Source: Chrysaora quinquecirrha (taxonomy: Eukaryota; Cnidaria; Scyphozoa; Semaeostomeae; Pelagiidae). From it: DNA of 64,000 bases. This document shows positions 10,608 to 21,569 of the stretch, in pieces; the first letter of the stretch is position 1, and the number at the start of each line of letters is the position of its first letter. The notes beneath the pieces were generated by a model. It ran no database searches. It saw only the letters and a program-made list of their open reading frames with translations, and had not been told where the DNA came from. Location: assembly GCA_014526335.1 (NCBI GenBank), contig JACTAT010000145.1, positions 44,773-108,772 on the forward strand, read 5' to 3'. The position numbers were made by a program, and so were the translations under genes.

Positions 10608-10866
10608 ACAATGGTCAAACGACTAAACATTCTCTCTCAAAGTAAATGTTTCACCGTTTGGCCACGTCGCAAAACAATGCTTGTCAAACATTCGCGTTGA
10701 GCAAAAATATGTTTCTTTGAACTTTTCCAAAACATCGTGCAACAAACTTTGCTAATATATAGCTACATGTCAAGCAATGTTTTGTTACGTGGCAAAACGT
10801 TCGAGTGATAAAGAGAATTCCAAATGTTTGACAAGCAATGTTTGATCTTTTGGCCAGGGCCTTATA
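10608..10866. mobile_element. palindromic MITE, CAAACATTGTTTG family, copy 2
   Basis: It runs from ATGGTCAAACGACTAAACAT to GATCTTTTGGCCAGGGCCTT, with internal ACCGTTTGGCCACGTCGCAA and GTTTTGTTACGTGGCAAAAC as diverged inverted arms. It matches copy 1 in layout and words but is more decayed. Confidence 0.6.
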
Positions 10867-11228
10867 CTCGATTAGGTGTATCCCCATGAATGAATGCACC
10901 CTTTGAAATCGAAAAAATTAAGCGTATCGGGTGCTATAATCCATTAATGTCCGCATACTTAAGCAGGAGTAGCCGGGCTTCTTGTGCATCGCTCCGTTTT
11001 GCCTGCCAAATAACTCTTTGTACGGCAGTGTATACTCTGTCTAAATTCAATTTACCAAGTCAGATACCAAGACTGAAGTTTTTTTGCTTGTGTTAATCAA
11101 GAAAGGCATGCCTCTTGTATAAATGAAGCTTACACACCCACCAGGGGTGAGCAGAACTAAACAAATGCTCACATACCCTCACCCAACCAGGGGTGACAAC
11201 AACTAAACACGTTTGTATGAAACTAAGG

Positions 11229-12957
11229 GCGTGTTCTTCTAAGCCAATTACCTTTCTCTTTTCGGAATGTGTGTTTTTCGAAGCCACTCTTCTGAAAACG
11301 GCACGTTTTTGAGCTCTCCAAAACCTTTTGTCATCAAAAGTAGATGGTTTCCGAGGCTTTCAAGATTTTCACGGTATGAAGTTCGAATGAGACTTCCATT
11401 TTGCCAGTTTCCAGGATGCACTCCACGAATGGGTCTGGGGACGAGGCAAGCAATAATTTTGGCGCAAAAGTTTTCAGATTTCAAGTATTCCGGATTCTTG
11501 AAAATCATGAATTCCATTTTTGGAAGGTTTCTGTTTTCAAAATTTGGAAGGTTTATGAGGTTCAGAAGGACCCGCTCTAAGCTCTCTAGCCGTAGTATTA
11601 TGTGTGTTACATTTTTGACTGGCTGTAGTACCAAAAATTTCTAAATGTACTAAAAGTTACCGAAAGGCTAGAAAAAATAACATAGAATTTGCCTTCCACC
11701 CTTCTTCTATTTCTGGGTTAACATAATTGGACTCTCTCTCTTTTTCCTCTTCCGTTTTTCCCGCGAGAGAGACTTGTAACAAGTCCCGTAAATAACACGA
11801 TATAGGGATATAGGTTTTCATGCTCATATTGGTGTTTTTTTATTGAAACTTTCTAAACAGAGGTATGCATCATTATATGTAACCAAAATCCCGTGATAAA
11901 GGATAGGATATCAAGTTGATAGTAGAATTCCTAAATAGTGCACGGAACTGGTATTGCAGGCTGTTGTCAAAAGATGAAATAGATTCCTTCTCTTTAGTGC
12001 ATTCTCTTTAGTGATTTCCCAAAGGTTTCCGTGTCGACAAACATGTATTTGAGTGTTGTTTCCTATGGGTGTTCGAGTTTTAACCATATTGACTATGTAT
12101 GAACACAATGCTCAAGTCATGTCACCAAATAGCACGATGCGATGTGCCTTTTTAATCGGGTATTCTGAGCGAAGTAGGCATTTTCATTTTCTAGATCGGT
12201 AAATAGGCAGTGGCAGTAGCTCGACAGCATCCACTGTTACCCTCTGTTATTCTGATTTTAAAGGAATTAAAGTCCTGGCATTTGCAAAACTACGGCCCTA
12301 CGACCAAGGCACGAAGTTTGCAGTGGATATGGCTAGTCAAAAAGTAAGAAAACAACTCTTAATGTTCATTTTGTTCGAGTCAGAGTGGTTTTAGCATTGC
12401 GTCAAAAGCGTTCTCACTACACCGAAACTTATAATTAGGCCCAGAACCTCGGTCGCAATGTTGAGTGGTAGAGTAAATGATATAGTCTAGCGACTTGTCG
12501 AGTTTTTGCATTGGGGTCTGCATTCAAATCTTGTCCATTATAGGTGGTCGAAATTTCGAAATGTCGACAGCACAGCTTTGTTTTTTAACAGGGGCGAGTT
12601 GTTGTGAACCTCCAAAACCTTCCGAATTTCGAAGACAGAAAGCTTCCAAAAACAGAATTCATGGTTTTTAAACTATAGGAATTCTGGCTACCCAAAGACT
12701 TTCGCGCAAAAATTCTTGCTTTCCTCATCCCCAGAGCGCCCCAGAGCCATTCCTGGAATGCCTCCTGCTCTCCTGGCGACTAGTAAAATTGCAGTATCGT
12801 GCAAACTTCAAATTGAAAAGTCTCAGAAACCTTCTGCTTTTGTTGGCAGAAGGTGTTGGAGAGCTACAAAACCTACCGTTTTCAGAAGAACGGCTTCGAA
12901 AAACACATTCTGAAAAAAGAGGGCTACCGAGATAAAAATCGGTTTAGAAGAACACGC
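11229..12957. mobile_element. 1.7-kb foldback element with long inverted repeats
   Basis: The left arm starts GCGTGTTCTTCTAA (11229) and the right arm ends with its exact reverse complement TTAGAAGAACACGC (12957). The match extends about 370-400 bp inward with substitutions and indels: TGTGTTTTTCGAAGCC, CTTCTGAAAACGG, and GGAAGGTTTCTGTTTTC on the left have counterparts on the right at 12590-12957. The arms flank about 950 bp of unrelated sequence with no coding capacity I can see. No obvious target duplication. A shorter relative occurs at 61285-61400. Confidence 0.7.
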
Positions 12958-13437
12958 ACTGGAGCCATGCATTTTTCCAGGATTCTGTTGTTCTTAACAA
13001 CTGTCTTTCTTGCCTTGTTGTAACCCTAATCCTACGGGGCTTTTCTTGATCTAACATAGCCGGGGTGTTTTCCATCCCCCCTCTCCAAAAATTGCTTTCA
13101 AGTACACCTTGAGCAATGAAACTTGGCACAGGCATTGGCTAATGTATTACGAGTAATGTTGGTGAATTGGGCCTTCGACTTCTATTATGACGTCATTGTG
13201 ACATCATCCGGTAGGATTAGGGTTAAAGCAACAAGTCCCCCAGCCGTAGTACTTTGGCCTTGTCTTTTGAATGTAATTCTGTCCAAAAAAGGAAATCATC
13301 TTTATCTTCGTTTTCGATAGCGTGGCATTAACATTTGTTTCACTTTGTCTTTGTGTTCCAACAATTTACAAGTATTGGAATGGAATTTGTTTTAGTTAAC
13401 CGATATCATGTAGCTACTGTAAATTATACTGCGATCG

Positions 13438-13700
13438 TTGCCTTGCGAATAAACATCCTATGTTTTCATTAATTGTATCAGTTTTATTAAAAACGTATAT
13501 ACTTTTACCTGTTGGCGGTATTTCATTAAAATTACACTTACAGCATACCCTAAAAATTGCCTTGCGAATCATCATCCTTTGTTTTCATTAAATTGTATCA
13601 GTTTTATTAAAAACGTATATACTTTTACCTATTAGCGGTATTCCATTAAAATTACACTACAGCATACACTAAAAAATTACTTAAGCTACTTACGCTTACA
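13438..13700. repeat. tandem duplication, about 119-bp unit
   Basis: TTGCCTTGCGAAT plus the following 100 or so bases at 13438 recur at 13557 with few changes (TATCAGTTTTATTAAAAACG and ACCTGTTGGCGGTATT versus ACCTATTAGCGGTATT). A partial third copy carrying ACAGCATACCCTA follows near 13700. Confidence 0.8.
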
Positions 13701-14728
13701 GCATACCCTAATAAGCCACTTCTAGTTCTAAACTACTGTATTTAGTCTACTACTATATTCTACTTATTCTACTTATTCTTTGATAGTTGTGCGAGCCCCA
13801 AGTCCTTATTGAAGACTCCTGTCTTTAATTCCCCGCTAGTCTTTCAAGTAACGTTGACACCCGAGGGTACTCCAATTGAGGCCTGACAGGGGGTCCAGTC
13901 CAGTCAGGGCTAAAGAGGCCCAAAGCTTAATTTTTCAAAATAACACTAAAAAGTTAGTGAATTTTTAAATTTTCCCCAAATGGTAGTGTAAGGAGCTAGA
14001 AATCATGCCGTTTTGATAGCACCAGCAATAAAAAGTTCTGCTAAAGTTTTTTCACATTCAAAAAGAGCTTGCAAACTTAGCTCAAAATACCAGGAAATTA
14101 GATGTAAAGGGTAGTAAATACCAAAAATACCCCAAAGTTGCAGTTTAATTTCTTTATCTTCTCTAAATTTAGCCATTCTGTAGTCATTCGCTAAGACCCT
14201 CAAATCGACTGGAGCTCGCTGTCAGGGCTCGATGGAAGTACCCCCTGGGCGTCGAATTCTATGTACCCTACCAAATAACAAGCCTTACCAAATATGGAAA
14301 AGATATTGAACCATCAAGGGTATTCCTCCTTCGTGTCTCAATCAGCAAAATTGTGTTGATGACATTAAACAACGAATTTCTTAGATTATTACATCATGTG
14401 ACGATCCGTTGAAAATACCAGGAGTAACTTGACTCCTGATACCTATTCTGATAGTCACCCAATTTCGACCAAGCACCATAATTTGAAAATGAGGCCAGAT
14501 TGCTTCTATAGTTACTGCGATCGCTCGCCATAAATTGGAGATTTTGATTTTGATCAACAACTGAGTTTCCGTGTGCAGAAAATGCAGGGATAGTCACTGC
14601 GGAGGACAGCGGAGGAGAACATCCCGGTAGGCTTGAGTCTTCGCTTCGGGATGACGGAGAATGTAAGGGCAGCTGATGCTAAAATGGAAGAGAAAAATAA
14701 AAATAATGGATAAATCCATTGGCCTCTC
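13701..14728. other. intergenic, nothing recognised
   Basis: AT-rich, without exon signals or a recognised repeat; short open frames only. Confidence 0.5.
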
Positions 14729-14796
14729 ATTCTATTCTGTTCTGTTCTATTCTATTCTATTCTATTCTATTCTATTCTATTCTATTCTATTCTATG
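14729..14796. repeat. (TTCTA)n pentanucleotide microsatellite
   Basis: About 13 tandem ATTCT/TTCTA units with two early variants (TTCTG). Confidence 0.95.
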
Positions 14797-15106
14797 ATTT
14801 ATTTTATGTTAGCGATGTGACACTAGTTTACACTAACATGAAGCAACTCCAGAGATTGCATTAGGTCATTATTTGTCGCAAAACGAATAAGAGCATTTGT
14901 TACTAAGAAACCATGCTTTTAGCAAGTTTTAAGAATTTTGTAGACTTCATACGCTAGAAGTTTAATGGATTGGATATGGACAGTAGTTTCTCTAGATTTT
15001 GCAAGTAAAGTTTTATACGAGGACGTGTGGATAGGGATAGGGGTTTTTATTCGTGCATTCGATGCGCAATATTTTAGCTTTTCACAAATTCAAATACAAA
15101 GGAATT

Positions 15107-15923
15107 TGTAATCTGGTTGTTTAGCTGGCCGAGCGATATAGCCGATAAACACCAACAAAATACAAGACAAGAAATGACGATGAGAGAGATACCAATATTT
15201 CCAGAGCTGCATCGATTCCAATGTTCATAAACATCAAAGTACTAGGTTAAATAAACGACGAAACAACGTGTTAAATGCCACCTTTCTCAAGTGCAGCACA
15301 AACAGTTAAACAACACTCAGGCTCCCATGTCCTGAAAAACGATGACTAACTACATAGTCACAAAATACACAATAAAACAGAAACAGCACCTCGGCAAGAT
15401 CTTTCTCAAGTACCTTGCCTCGGCCTACTTAACCTAGACTCCTCAGTCCTTCCAGCTACATCTTCTCAGTCTGAATCCACACGCTCTCCTAAACTCTCTC
15501 TCTCTCTGATCTCTCTCTCTCCTAAACTCTCTCTCTCTGATCTCTCTCTCCTAAACTCTCTCTGAATTACAGTTAAAATACAGGCTAAATATATACGGAT
15601 AAATTACTGACTAAGCATGACAGAACAATCTAGAAAAGTTACAAACAAATATGCAATGTTACCTAAAATACAAGAAAGTAATGATGACAGTGCATTAGCG
15701 AACAAAAGCAAGTAATACGTGATAACAATGGGAACAATAGAACGGAATGCTGACTAACTATGCATGACGCAACTAAGATACCTAGAAAATGCGATTACGT
15801 AATGTGCTAAATACACAGTAAATCTAACAAAAAACCTAAAGATGATTCTAGAAAATACGAGAAAAATGGAAATAGAAATACATTTTAAAGGAACATAAAG
15901 TCCTAAAAAGTAGCTGTATTACA
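15107..15923 (-). repeat. 3' LTR of element A
   Basis: An 817-bp LTR with TGTAAT...ATTACA ends. It contains several CTCTCTCT blocks between CTAAACTCT words; these blocks are about 9 bp shorter in total than in the partner LTR. Confidence 0.9.
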
Positions 15924-16051
15924 TACCTCCCCATCAAAAAAAAAGGAATCGTCCTCGATTCTAAGGTGTACAAATAAGCATATAATAAAACTACAGTAAA
16001 CGACAATCCGGTAAATAATCATTTAAGAGTCCAATACGACGATTTCTTATA

Positions 16052-16315
16052 TTATACGACAGGTCCAGTTAAATAAAGCTCAAGCATCTTACCAAAAAAA
16101 AAAGAACATTGATACATCATGATGAATTCAGCAAGGTTTTCAGGGTGTTCGAAATCTTTAATCACATGGTGACAAGTTATCGTCGCCTTCCTATTCAGAA
16201 TCCATGCTCTCTTGCAAAAATGTAAACAAATAAGCAGCATATGAAGGGTGTTCGTTGTCTTAAAGCATCGCCAAGATATACGTCGCCTTCGCATACAAAT
16301 CTGATCGAATTTCAA
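16052..16315 (-). CDS. unrecognised ORF inside LTR element A
   Basis: An 87-codon open frame occupies much of the 596-bp interior, in the same direction as the element inferred from primer-binding site and purine tract. It shows no gag zinc knuckle (CCHC), protease or polymerase motif. It contains a basic stretch (MRRRRISWR) and scattered cysteines. It may be chance; conservation in other copies would decide. Confidence 0.2.
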   Translation of the reverse strand: MKFDQICMRRRRISWRCFKTTNTLHMLLICLHFCKRAWILNRKATITCHHVIKDFEHPENLAEFIMMYQCSFFFGKMLELYLTGPVV

Positions 16316-16498
16316 TGTCAGAGCAATTTAAAAATGTACTTTACCATAAAACTTGCTTGAGTAATCGTCCTTCTGTATCTTTGCAAAACTTGATTTCATC
16401 AGTGGCGTTTTCTTGGGATCGTGACCTGTTTCCAGTGCCATAAGCCATAATGTAAAATTCTGTGTCTTTCATACCTCAGCTATCCATATATGGCTTTT

Positions 16499-16517
16499 AA
16501 TCCCACTCCTGTCACCA
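16499..16517 (-). promoter_or_regulatory. tRNA primer-binding site of element A
   Basis: On the plus strand this reads AATCCCACTCCTGTCACCA, which has the form of a tRNA 3' end finishing in CCA. On the minus strand it starts TGG two bases after the LTR end, the standard position for priming reverse transcription. I cannot assign the tRNA species. Confidence 0.75.
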
Positions 16518-16519
16518 AA

Positions 16520-17345
16520 TGTAATCTGGTTGTTTAGCTGGCCGAGCGATATAGCCGATAAACACCAACAAAATACAAGACAAGAAATGACGATGAGAGA
16601 GATACCAATATTTCCAGAGCTGCATCGATTCCAATGTTCATAAACATCAAAGTACTAGGTTAAATAAACGACGAAACAACGTGTTAAATGCCACCTTTCT
16701 CAAGTGCAGCACAAACAGTTAAACAACACTCAGGCTCCCATGTCCTGAAAAACGATGACTAACTACATAGTCACAAAATACACAATAAAACAGAAACAGC
16801 ACCTCGGCAAGATCTTTCTCAAGTACCTTGCCTCGGCCTACTTAACCTAGACTCCTCAGTCCTTCCAGCTACATCTTCTCAGTCTGAATCCACACGCTCT
16901 CCCTAAACTCTCTCTCTCTCTCTGATCTCTCTCTCTCCCTAAACTCTCTCTCTCTCTGATCTCTCTCTCTCCCTAAACTCTCTCTGAATTACAGTTAAAA
17001 TACAGGCTAAATATATACGGATAAATTACTGACTAAGCATGACAGAACAATCTAGAAAAGTTACAAACAAATATGCAATGTTACCTAAAATACAAGAAAG
17101 TAATGATGACAGTGCATTAGCGAACAAAAGCAAGTAATACGTGATAACAATGGGAACAATAGAACGGAATGCTGACTAACTATGCATGACGCAACTAAGA
17201 TACCTAGAAAATGCGATTACGTAATGTGCTAAATACACAGTAAATCTAACAAAAAACCTAAAGATGATTCTAGAAAATACGAGAAAAATGGAAATAGAAA
17301 TACATTTTAAAGGAACATAAAGTCCTAAAAAGTAGCTGTATTACA
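16520..17345 (-). repeat. 5' LTR of element A
   Basis: An 826-bp LTR nearly identical to 15107-15923. Target duplication AATT follows at 17346-17349. Confidence 0.9.
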
Positions 17346-17349
17346 AATT

Positions 17350-18354
17350 GGCTAACTTTTAGGATTATTGAATGCATCTAAAATCACGCAAAATATTTCG
17401 CGTTTTAAGATTTCACGTATCAAAAACGAAGGTCTCCTACTAAAGCGCCCTCTGTTCATTTCCAACAGAGGGGGGATTCTTCCATAGTGAAGGTACCCGC
17501 AGTAAATGGTGTACTTTTTCGGACTTCTAGTCTGGCCAAGGTTCTAGCTACTTATTTTGCAATTTTGGTCTGGCCAAGGGTATGATATTTGGCAATGTTG
17601 GTCCAGGGAACGGTCATGCTATCAGCTTTAGTAGCCTTGGAATTTTCATCCCACCTTTAAAAGAAACAAGTGGAAGACACAAGTCAACCTTTGAAATTTC
17701 CGAGTTAGGGCCAACAATTTCGCACGTCTAAGTCTAGCCAAGGGATCTATTTGGAAAAATTGATCTAACTAAGGGTTTAAATTTCTAGTAAAAATTAGTC
17801 TAGCCAACGGTAAACGTGTACTGTTTTGAATATGCTGTCGGGAGACCCAAGCTCTAAATTTTGCCAAGACCCCTCTTTTTTCCTCGAATATCGGCAAACC
17901 CCAGCCCAATCTTGGCTTAAATTTTCCTTGTAGCTTTACTCGCATTTGAAAAGTAAGGGAGTTCTGTAACTGCAACGGTTTTCTGTTATTATATTACTAG
18001 AAACTGTAGTTATACAGACCGATGATGTCATAATTGCTAATGGGCGCAGCACTAGGTTCTATCAGTTCTAGCATGCCTTCCATGCATGCTACACCACCCA
18101 AAGTGCCCTCGATGGGTCCTCCATGTTGCTCGTAAAGATGACCCTTTATGTCTCCCCAAAGCCCCTTGAAACACTACTTTGCACTCTCTACGCACTACTT
18201 AAAGATAGCCAATAACATTACTTAACACGCTCGACATAATTACTCAAACACCCTCCAAGGTACTAATGACAACCCTCAACACACTACGAACACCATGGAC
18301 TCTAATGAGAAATAACAATGATAACATTGATAACATTATAACAATGATACCTAC
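17350..18354. other. intergenic, with one dispersed repeat
   Basis: No gene seen. The segment 17690-17850 (TCTAGCCAAGGG ... TTAGTCTAGCCAACGGTA) resembles 23290-23440 (TCTAGCCAAGTG ... TTAGTATAGCCAACGGTA), a diverged dispersed repeat. Confidence 0.5.
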
Positions 18355-18680
18355 CCTGGTTGTCCGGTCCTTATCATTCATCATCATTGCCTTCTTTTTA
18401 TCTTTACAGCGCTTATTTTGAAACCAAACCCGGACAACTCTTGCGCTCAGTCCGGTCAGTTCTGCCAGGTTTTCTTTCATGACAGAGTCCGGTCGTGGAT
18501 TTGTTGCGTAACAACGTCTGAGAGTTGATAGTTGCTGTTGGTTAAGAACTGTCCGGACTCTTACTGGCCTGTCCTTTGACTTTCTTTTTGGCGTTGTTGG
18601 TTTAATTTCCCAGTCCGTGATTGAAGGTTCGGATTTAGTGGTGGAAGGAGGGGGTGAATGCTCAGTATCCATATTTGAGC
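18355..18680 (-). CDS. isl: Islet homeodomain exon
   Basis: The exon runs from an acceptor (tttttcgcag, complement of 18681-18690) to a donor GTAGGT (complement of 18349-18354), phase 1 in and phase 0 out. It encodes a linker ([18 protein letters not shown]) and a whole homeodomain: [39 protein letters not shown], then [18 protein letters not shown]. The NPRPD insert, TVLN start and [14 protein letters not shown] third helix are diagnostic of the Islet class within LIM-homeodomain factors. Islet proteins specify neurons and endodermal or muscle fates in animals. Later exons are not identified; the frame after the donor is intron. Confidence 0.93.
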
Positions 18681-18841
18681 CTGCGAAAAACAAATTTTCA
18701 CAATTTGTAATCGGGAAGGCTAATTGAATTGTGGACTGTTGTGCTCTAAAAGTTCAAACAGAGATTCAATATCCAGATCCCTGTTTCATTATCATTAGTT
18801 CCGCGAAATGAAACTTGTTATTACATGTCCAGAACCCTTAC

Positions 18842-19015
18842 TTTTGCGACTTCCCAACTTTTGCAAATACATCTTCACATCACAGATGAAATAATTCTTC
18901 TCCTCACATTGCAGGTGATAGCCCTCCGCATAGCCATCTGTAAAACCCCCAATATCGCAGGCTCTATGCTGATCGTAGGCCTGAACATAATTTCTGGCAC
19001 TCGGTCTTAATTGAG
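18842..19015 (-). CDS. isl: possible Islet linker exon
   Basis: Read on the minus strand, an open 174-bp block lies between an acceptor (ctgtttattcag) and a donor GTAAGG, phase 1 at both ends. Its 3' phase matches the phase-1 start of the homeodomain exon. It encodes LRPSARNYVQAYDQHRACD, GGFTDGYAEGYHLQC and EEKNYFICDVKMYLQKLGSR. No such sequence is known to me in Islet proteins, whose LIM-to-homeodomain linker is variable. It could be a lineage-specific linker exon, an alternative exon, or chance. Confidence 0.35.
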
Positions 19016-19297
19016 CTGAATAAACAGAAATAAACGACCAGACCACCCTTTACCATCCTTATCAAAGCTTATCTGAGTCTTGCCCTCTTGAGAGTGCGCA
19101 CCGTCGCTGTCTTTAAACGGCTAAGAATCAGTGGTGATTTCAAGGGAGGCTCAGGGGGCGGAGGCCCCCTTATTAAAATTATGATTGATTTCAGGGGGGC
19201 TCAGCCCCCCAACACTTTCGCATTGATCATGCTTTTAAGAATCTCCTGTGTCTAAACTTGCTTTATTTGCAAAGATCTTGACGTACAGTGTACAGTA

Positions 19298-19574
19298 GTT
19301 GTTATTTTCTTTTTCCTAGTACCTTTTTGAGTTGTGTCGATTCCTGAAGGCTGCATTGCTTGCCAAAACTCCTGTTTTCGGGCGTCCCTTAAACTTGTTT
19401 CCACCATCTTCATGGTTATTAGGAGTTTAGTAACAGCTTTCTACACAGTTTCGCTATTTAAGCTCTTGGTTATCATATTTTCATCGATTCAAATATGGGT
19501 GTGGTCACAAGGAGCCATATCCCTTCTTATGACGCCATCCCCGAGCCTCCTTTGTTGAATTTTTTAGAAATCAG
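19298..19574. repeat. intronic duplicate, copy 1 (with 21270-21569)
   Basis: Shares an ordered run of matches with 21270-21569: CTTTTTGAG(T/A)TGTGTCGATTC, ATTGCTTGC, GTCATATTTTCATC-like, and TTTTAGAAATCA at the end. It directly abuts the 3' edge of the LIM2 exon, so the open frame extending past that edge is repeat, not protein. Confidence 0.65.
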
Positions 19575-19591
19575 CACGTAATCATCCGAAC

Positions 19592-19797
19592 TGGAATTCT
19601 TTCGTCTTGCATAACTGTCAAAAGCACAGAATAACAGTCCATCTGCACTTGATGAAAACAGGTCCCCAGGTAAAAGACGGACTCCACAAGTAGAACATGT
19701 GAAGCAGCTCACATGAAAACAGTAATTGCCTTCTTTCATGACCAAAGAATTCCTTTCTAATACCTCATCGCAGTTGTGGCAATGTGTTGCAAAGAGT
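19592..19797 (-). CDS. isl: Islet LIM domain 2 exon
   Basis: The acceptor ttaacttttgtag opens the exon with 1 base completing an Arg codon. It encodes the second LIM zinc finger: HCHNCDEVL, NSLVMKEGNYCFHVSCFTC, STCGVRLLPGDLF and LLFCAFD. All eight zinc ligands are visible (C-C-H-C, C-C-C-D). VRLLPGDLF parallels the QLIPGDEF region of Islet. The 3' edge is uncertain: the donor after TCC-A (phase 1) fits the downstream exons, but it is weak; 19578 and 19616 are alternatives. Confidence 0.85.
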
Positions 19798-20029
19798 CTA
19801 CAAAAGTTAAATCACACTCCTTTCTAAGTAGACTTATTACACGAGCCCGACTCTTCGCAAACAGCAATAACAATAACAGCAACAACCCTACAGCTGTTTG
19901 CTTAGAGTGGGACTCATGTAATAAGTCTAATTTCTAAGACACTACTCTGATGATCAAAATTAAAGCCTAAAATCATGTTCCAAACGTCTTTCCTAGCCAG
20001 GCTTATGCCTTACATCCACACATTCAGAG

Positions 20030-20239
20030 CTACAATCTTGGACAAAATATTCGGAACACGGCATTTTCTCCAAGGTATATGGCCTGTTCCATTGATTTTC
20101 TACTTCCATAACTCCAATGTTGGTAGTAGAGCAAGACAACTTTTATGCGAAACAACATTGTAACGGGGGAGAAGGGGGAATCAATAGATAATAGCAAAAC
20201 TATTTAGGCCGTTCCAATATATTTTGTCCAAGATTGTAG
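20030..20239. mobile_element. 210-bp MITE with CTACAATCTTGGACAAAATAT ends
   Basis: CTACAATCTTGGACAAAATA at the left and TATTTTGTCCAAGATTGTAG at the right are near-perfect inverted repeats, continuing into GGAAC/GTTCC. It sits in the Islet intron between the LIM1 and LIM2 exons. No coding content. Confidence 0.8.
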
Positions 20240-20667
20240 TTCCCAACTGCTGATCGGATGGAATCTATTGCAGCTAACTGGCGACATCGACGCTCTGGTA
20301 ACTAGTTCCTAGGCGACGGCAACACGTTTGCGCACAATGTATATTGTTAGCCATGGCGAATATTAACCATAAGAATTAAAAACATGGTTAAGTTTGTGCA
20401 TATTAGCAGAAAATTGGACTTGTTCTAATTCTGTGATTAGCTGCCAACTGATTCCGGTGAGTTACAGTAAGAAATCAAAGCACTTTGAGTTTCAATTCGC
20501 CCTTGTCTAAGGAATTAGAAAAGGCATCAAACTGAACTCAAGGCGCCGCAAGTGTCAAAACGCTTGCGCTTCGAATTTCTCATGTGGAGGGGCTTAATAG
20601 GGCTAAAATAAAGGCAAGATAAAATAAGAGAGCTCTTATTCTATCTTGATAAAGGAGAGATGCTAAC

Positions 20668-20860
20668 CTGTAATAATCTTTTTTGCAGTACGGTTTGCCA
20701 TCGTTAATGAAGCAAGAAGGAAATTCACTGAGATAGACACTGCATACAGAACATTTCAAGCAAGTGTCATGCCATTCCAAATCTGGTGAAACGAGTAAAA
20801 TATACTTGTCCAAGATGACTTTGCTGCAGCCATAACACACATGCATACTAACAGGTAATG
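20668..20860 (-). CDS. isl: Islet LIM domain 1 exon
   Basis: It encodes the first LIM finger: [52 protein letters not shown]. [18 protein letters not shown] is the Islet LIM1 signature. The donor GTTAGC follows two bases of the Arg codon, which joins in frame to the LIM2 exon. Two acceptors are possible, giving an exon start at 20860 (ttgattttag) or 20847 (cctgttag). The small N-terminal exon expected upstream is not identified, so the gene start is unknown. Confidence 0.88.
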
Positions 20861-21109
20861 CTAAAATCAAATGATAATGATTCAAATATGCTTTGTAAAA
20901 TTTAATGTAGAATTGCATATTATTATACACATCACATGTTGAATGCAAAACCAGATTCAACTCGAGGAGGGGGGGGGGTAAACGTCTATAGATGGAGGGG
21001 TATATGTGCATCTGAGAATCAAGGATGGATCCATAACTAGATCAAACTGTTACCTTGAAAAAGCTTTCCAAATCCCCCCAATAATATATATGTCAGAATT
21101 GCGATAAAC

Positions 21110-21269
21110 AGCGGAAACATTTTCGGGCATACTTAAAAGCTTTTTTTCGTCTGAAATTCCTCAGAGTATGAACGTCAGAAACAGACCGAAAGAATAAACT
21201 AAGGCAGAATTCATACCCAGATGCAGCTCGAAATGCACCAATCAGAAAGAAAAGCATTATGTCTACAAT
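21110..21269. repeat. dispersed repeat R1, copy 1
   Basis: Contains TACTTAAAAGC, TTTTTCGTCTGA, CTCAGAGTATGAACGTCAGA, AACAGACCGAAAG, TACCCAGATGC and GAAATGCACCAATCAGAAAG in that order. The same order recurs at 62690-62940 and partly at 60850-61075. It lies upstream of the Islet LIM1 exon. Confidence 0.7.
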
Positions 21270-21569
21270 CATTGTTTTTTCTTCTTTTCCCTAGCATCTT
21301 TTTGAGATGTGTCGATTCGCGAAAGCTAAATTGCTTGCGGTACTCTTGATTTGTGTTCTTTCCTTCTCTTTCCTTACCCTCGAGCTTCCTATATTCATGG
21401 ATATTATTAAGACTTTATATTAATTGCTCTTTACAAAGTTTGGTTGTTCAAGCACTGGTTGTCATATTTTCATCAGTTAAAAAATAGGGGCTGTTACAAG
21501 CAACTACACTCCCCTCTTTGAGTCATCGCTGGAGCCCCCCTTGTTGATTGTTTTAGAAATCACTGCTGA
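21270..21569. repeat. intronic duplicate, copy 2 (with 19298-19574)
   Basis: The partner of 19298-19574, about 2 kb away in the same orientation, so the LIM1 exon and its flanks lie between two copies. Confidence 0.65.

Larger units (their letters stand above)
15107..17345 (-). mobile_element. young non-autonomous LTR retrotransposon, copy A (TRIM-like)
   Basis: Two long direct repeats (15107-15923 and 16520-17345) start TGTAATCTGG and end CTGTATTACA. AATT flanks the whole element on both sides (15103-15106 and 17346-17349), a 4-bp target duplication as in many Ty3/gypsy elements. The internal part is only 596 bp. On the minus strand a primer-binding site (complement of 16499-16517, TGGTGACAGGAGTGGGATT) follows the LTR after TT, and a purine tract GATGGGGAGGTA precedes the other LTR, which fixes the orientation. 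No gag, protease or reverse transcriptase is present, so it depends on enzymes in trans. The LTRs differ almost only in CT-repeat length, so insertion is recent. Confidence 0.9.

Noticed and set aside
18842..19015. C-type lectin fragment (NYFICD ending)
   Set aside because: Only the last few residues resemble a lectin end; no WxG or other core motifs, and strand and phase fit the Islet gene better.
19527..19591. C-terminal extension of the LIM2 reading frame
   Set aside because: Most of the extension (to KFNKGGSGMAS) is repeat DNA shared with 21270-21569, so it is intronic.
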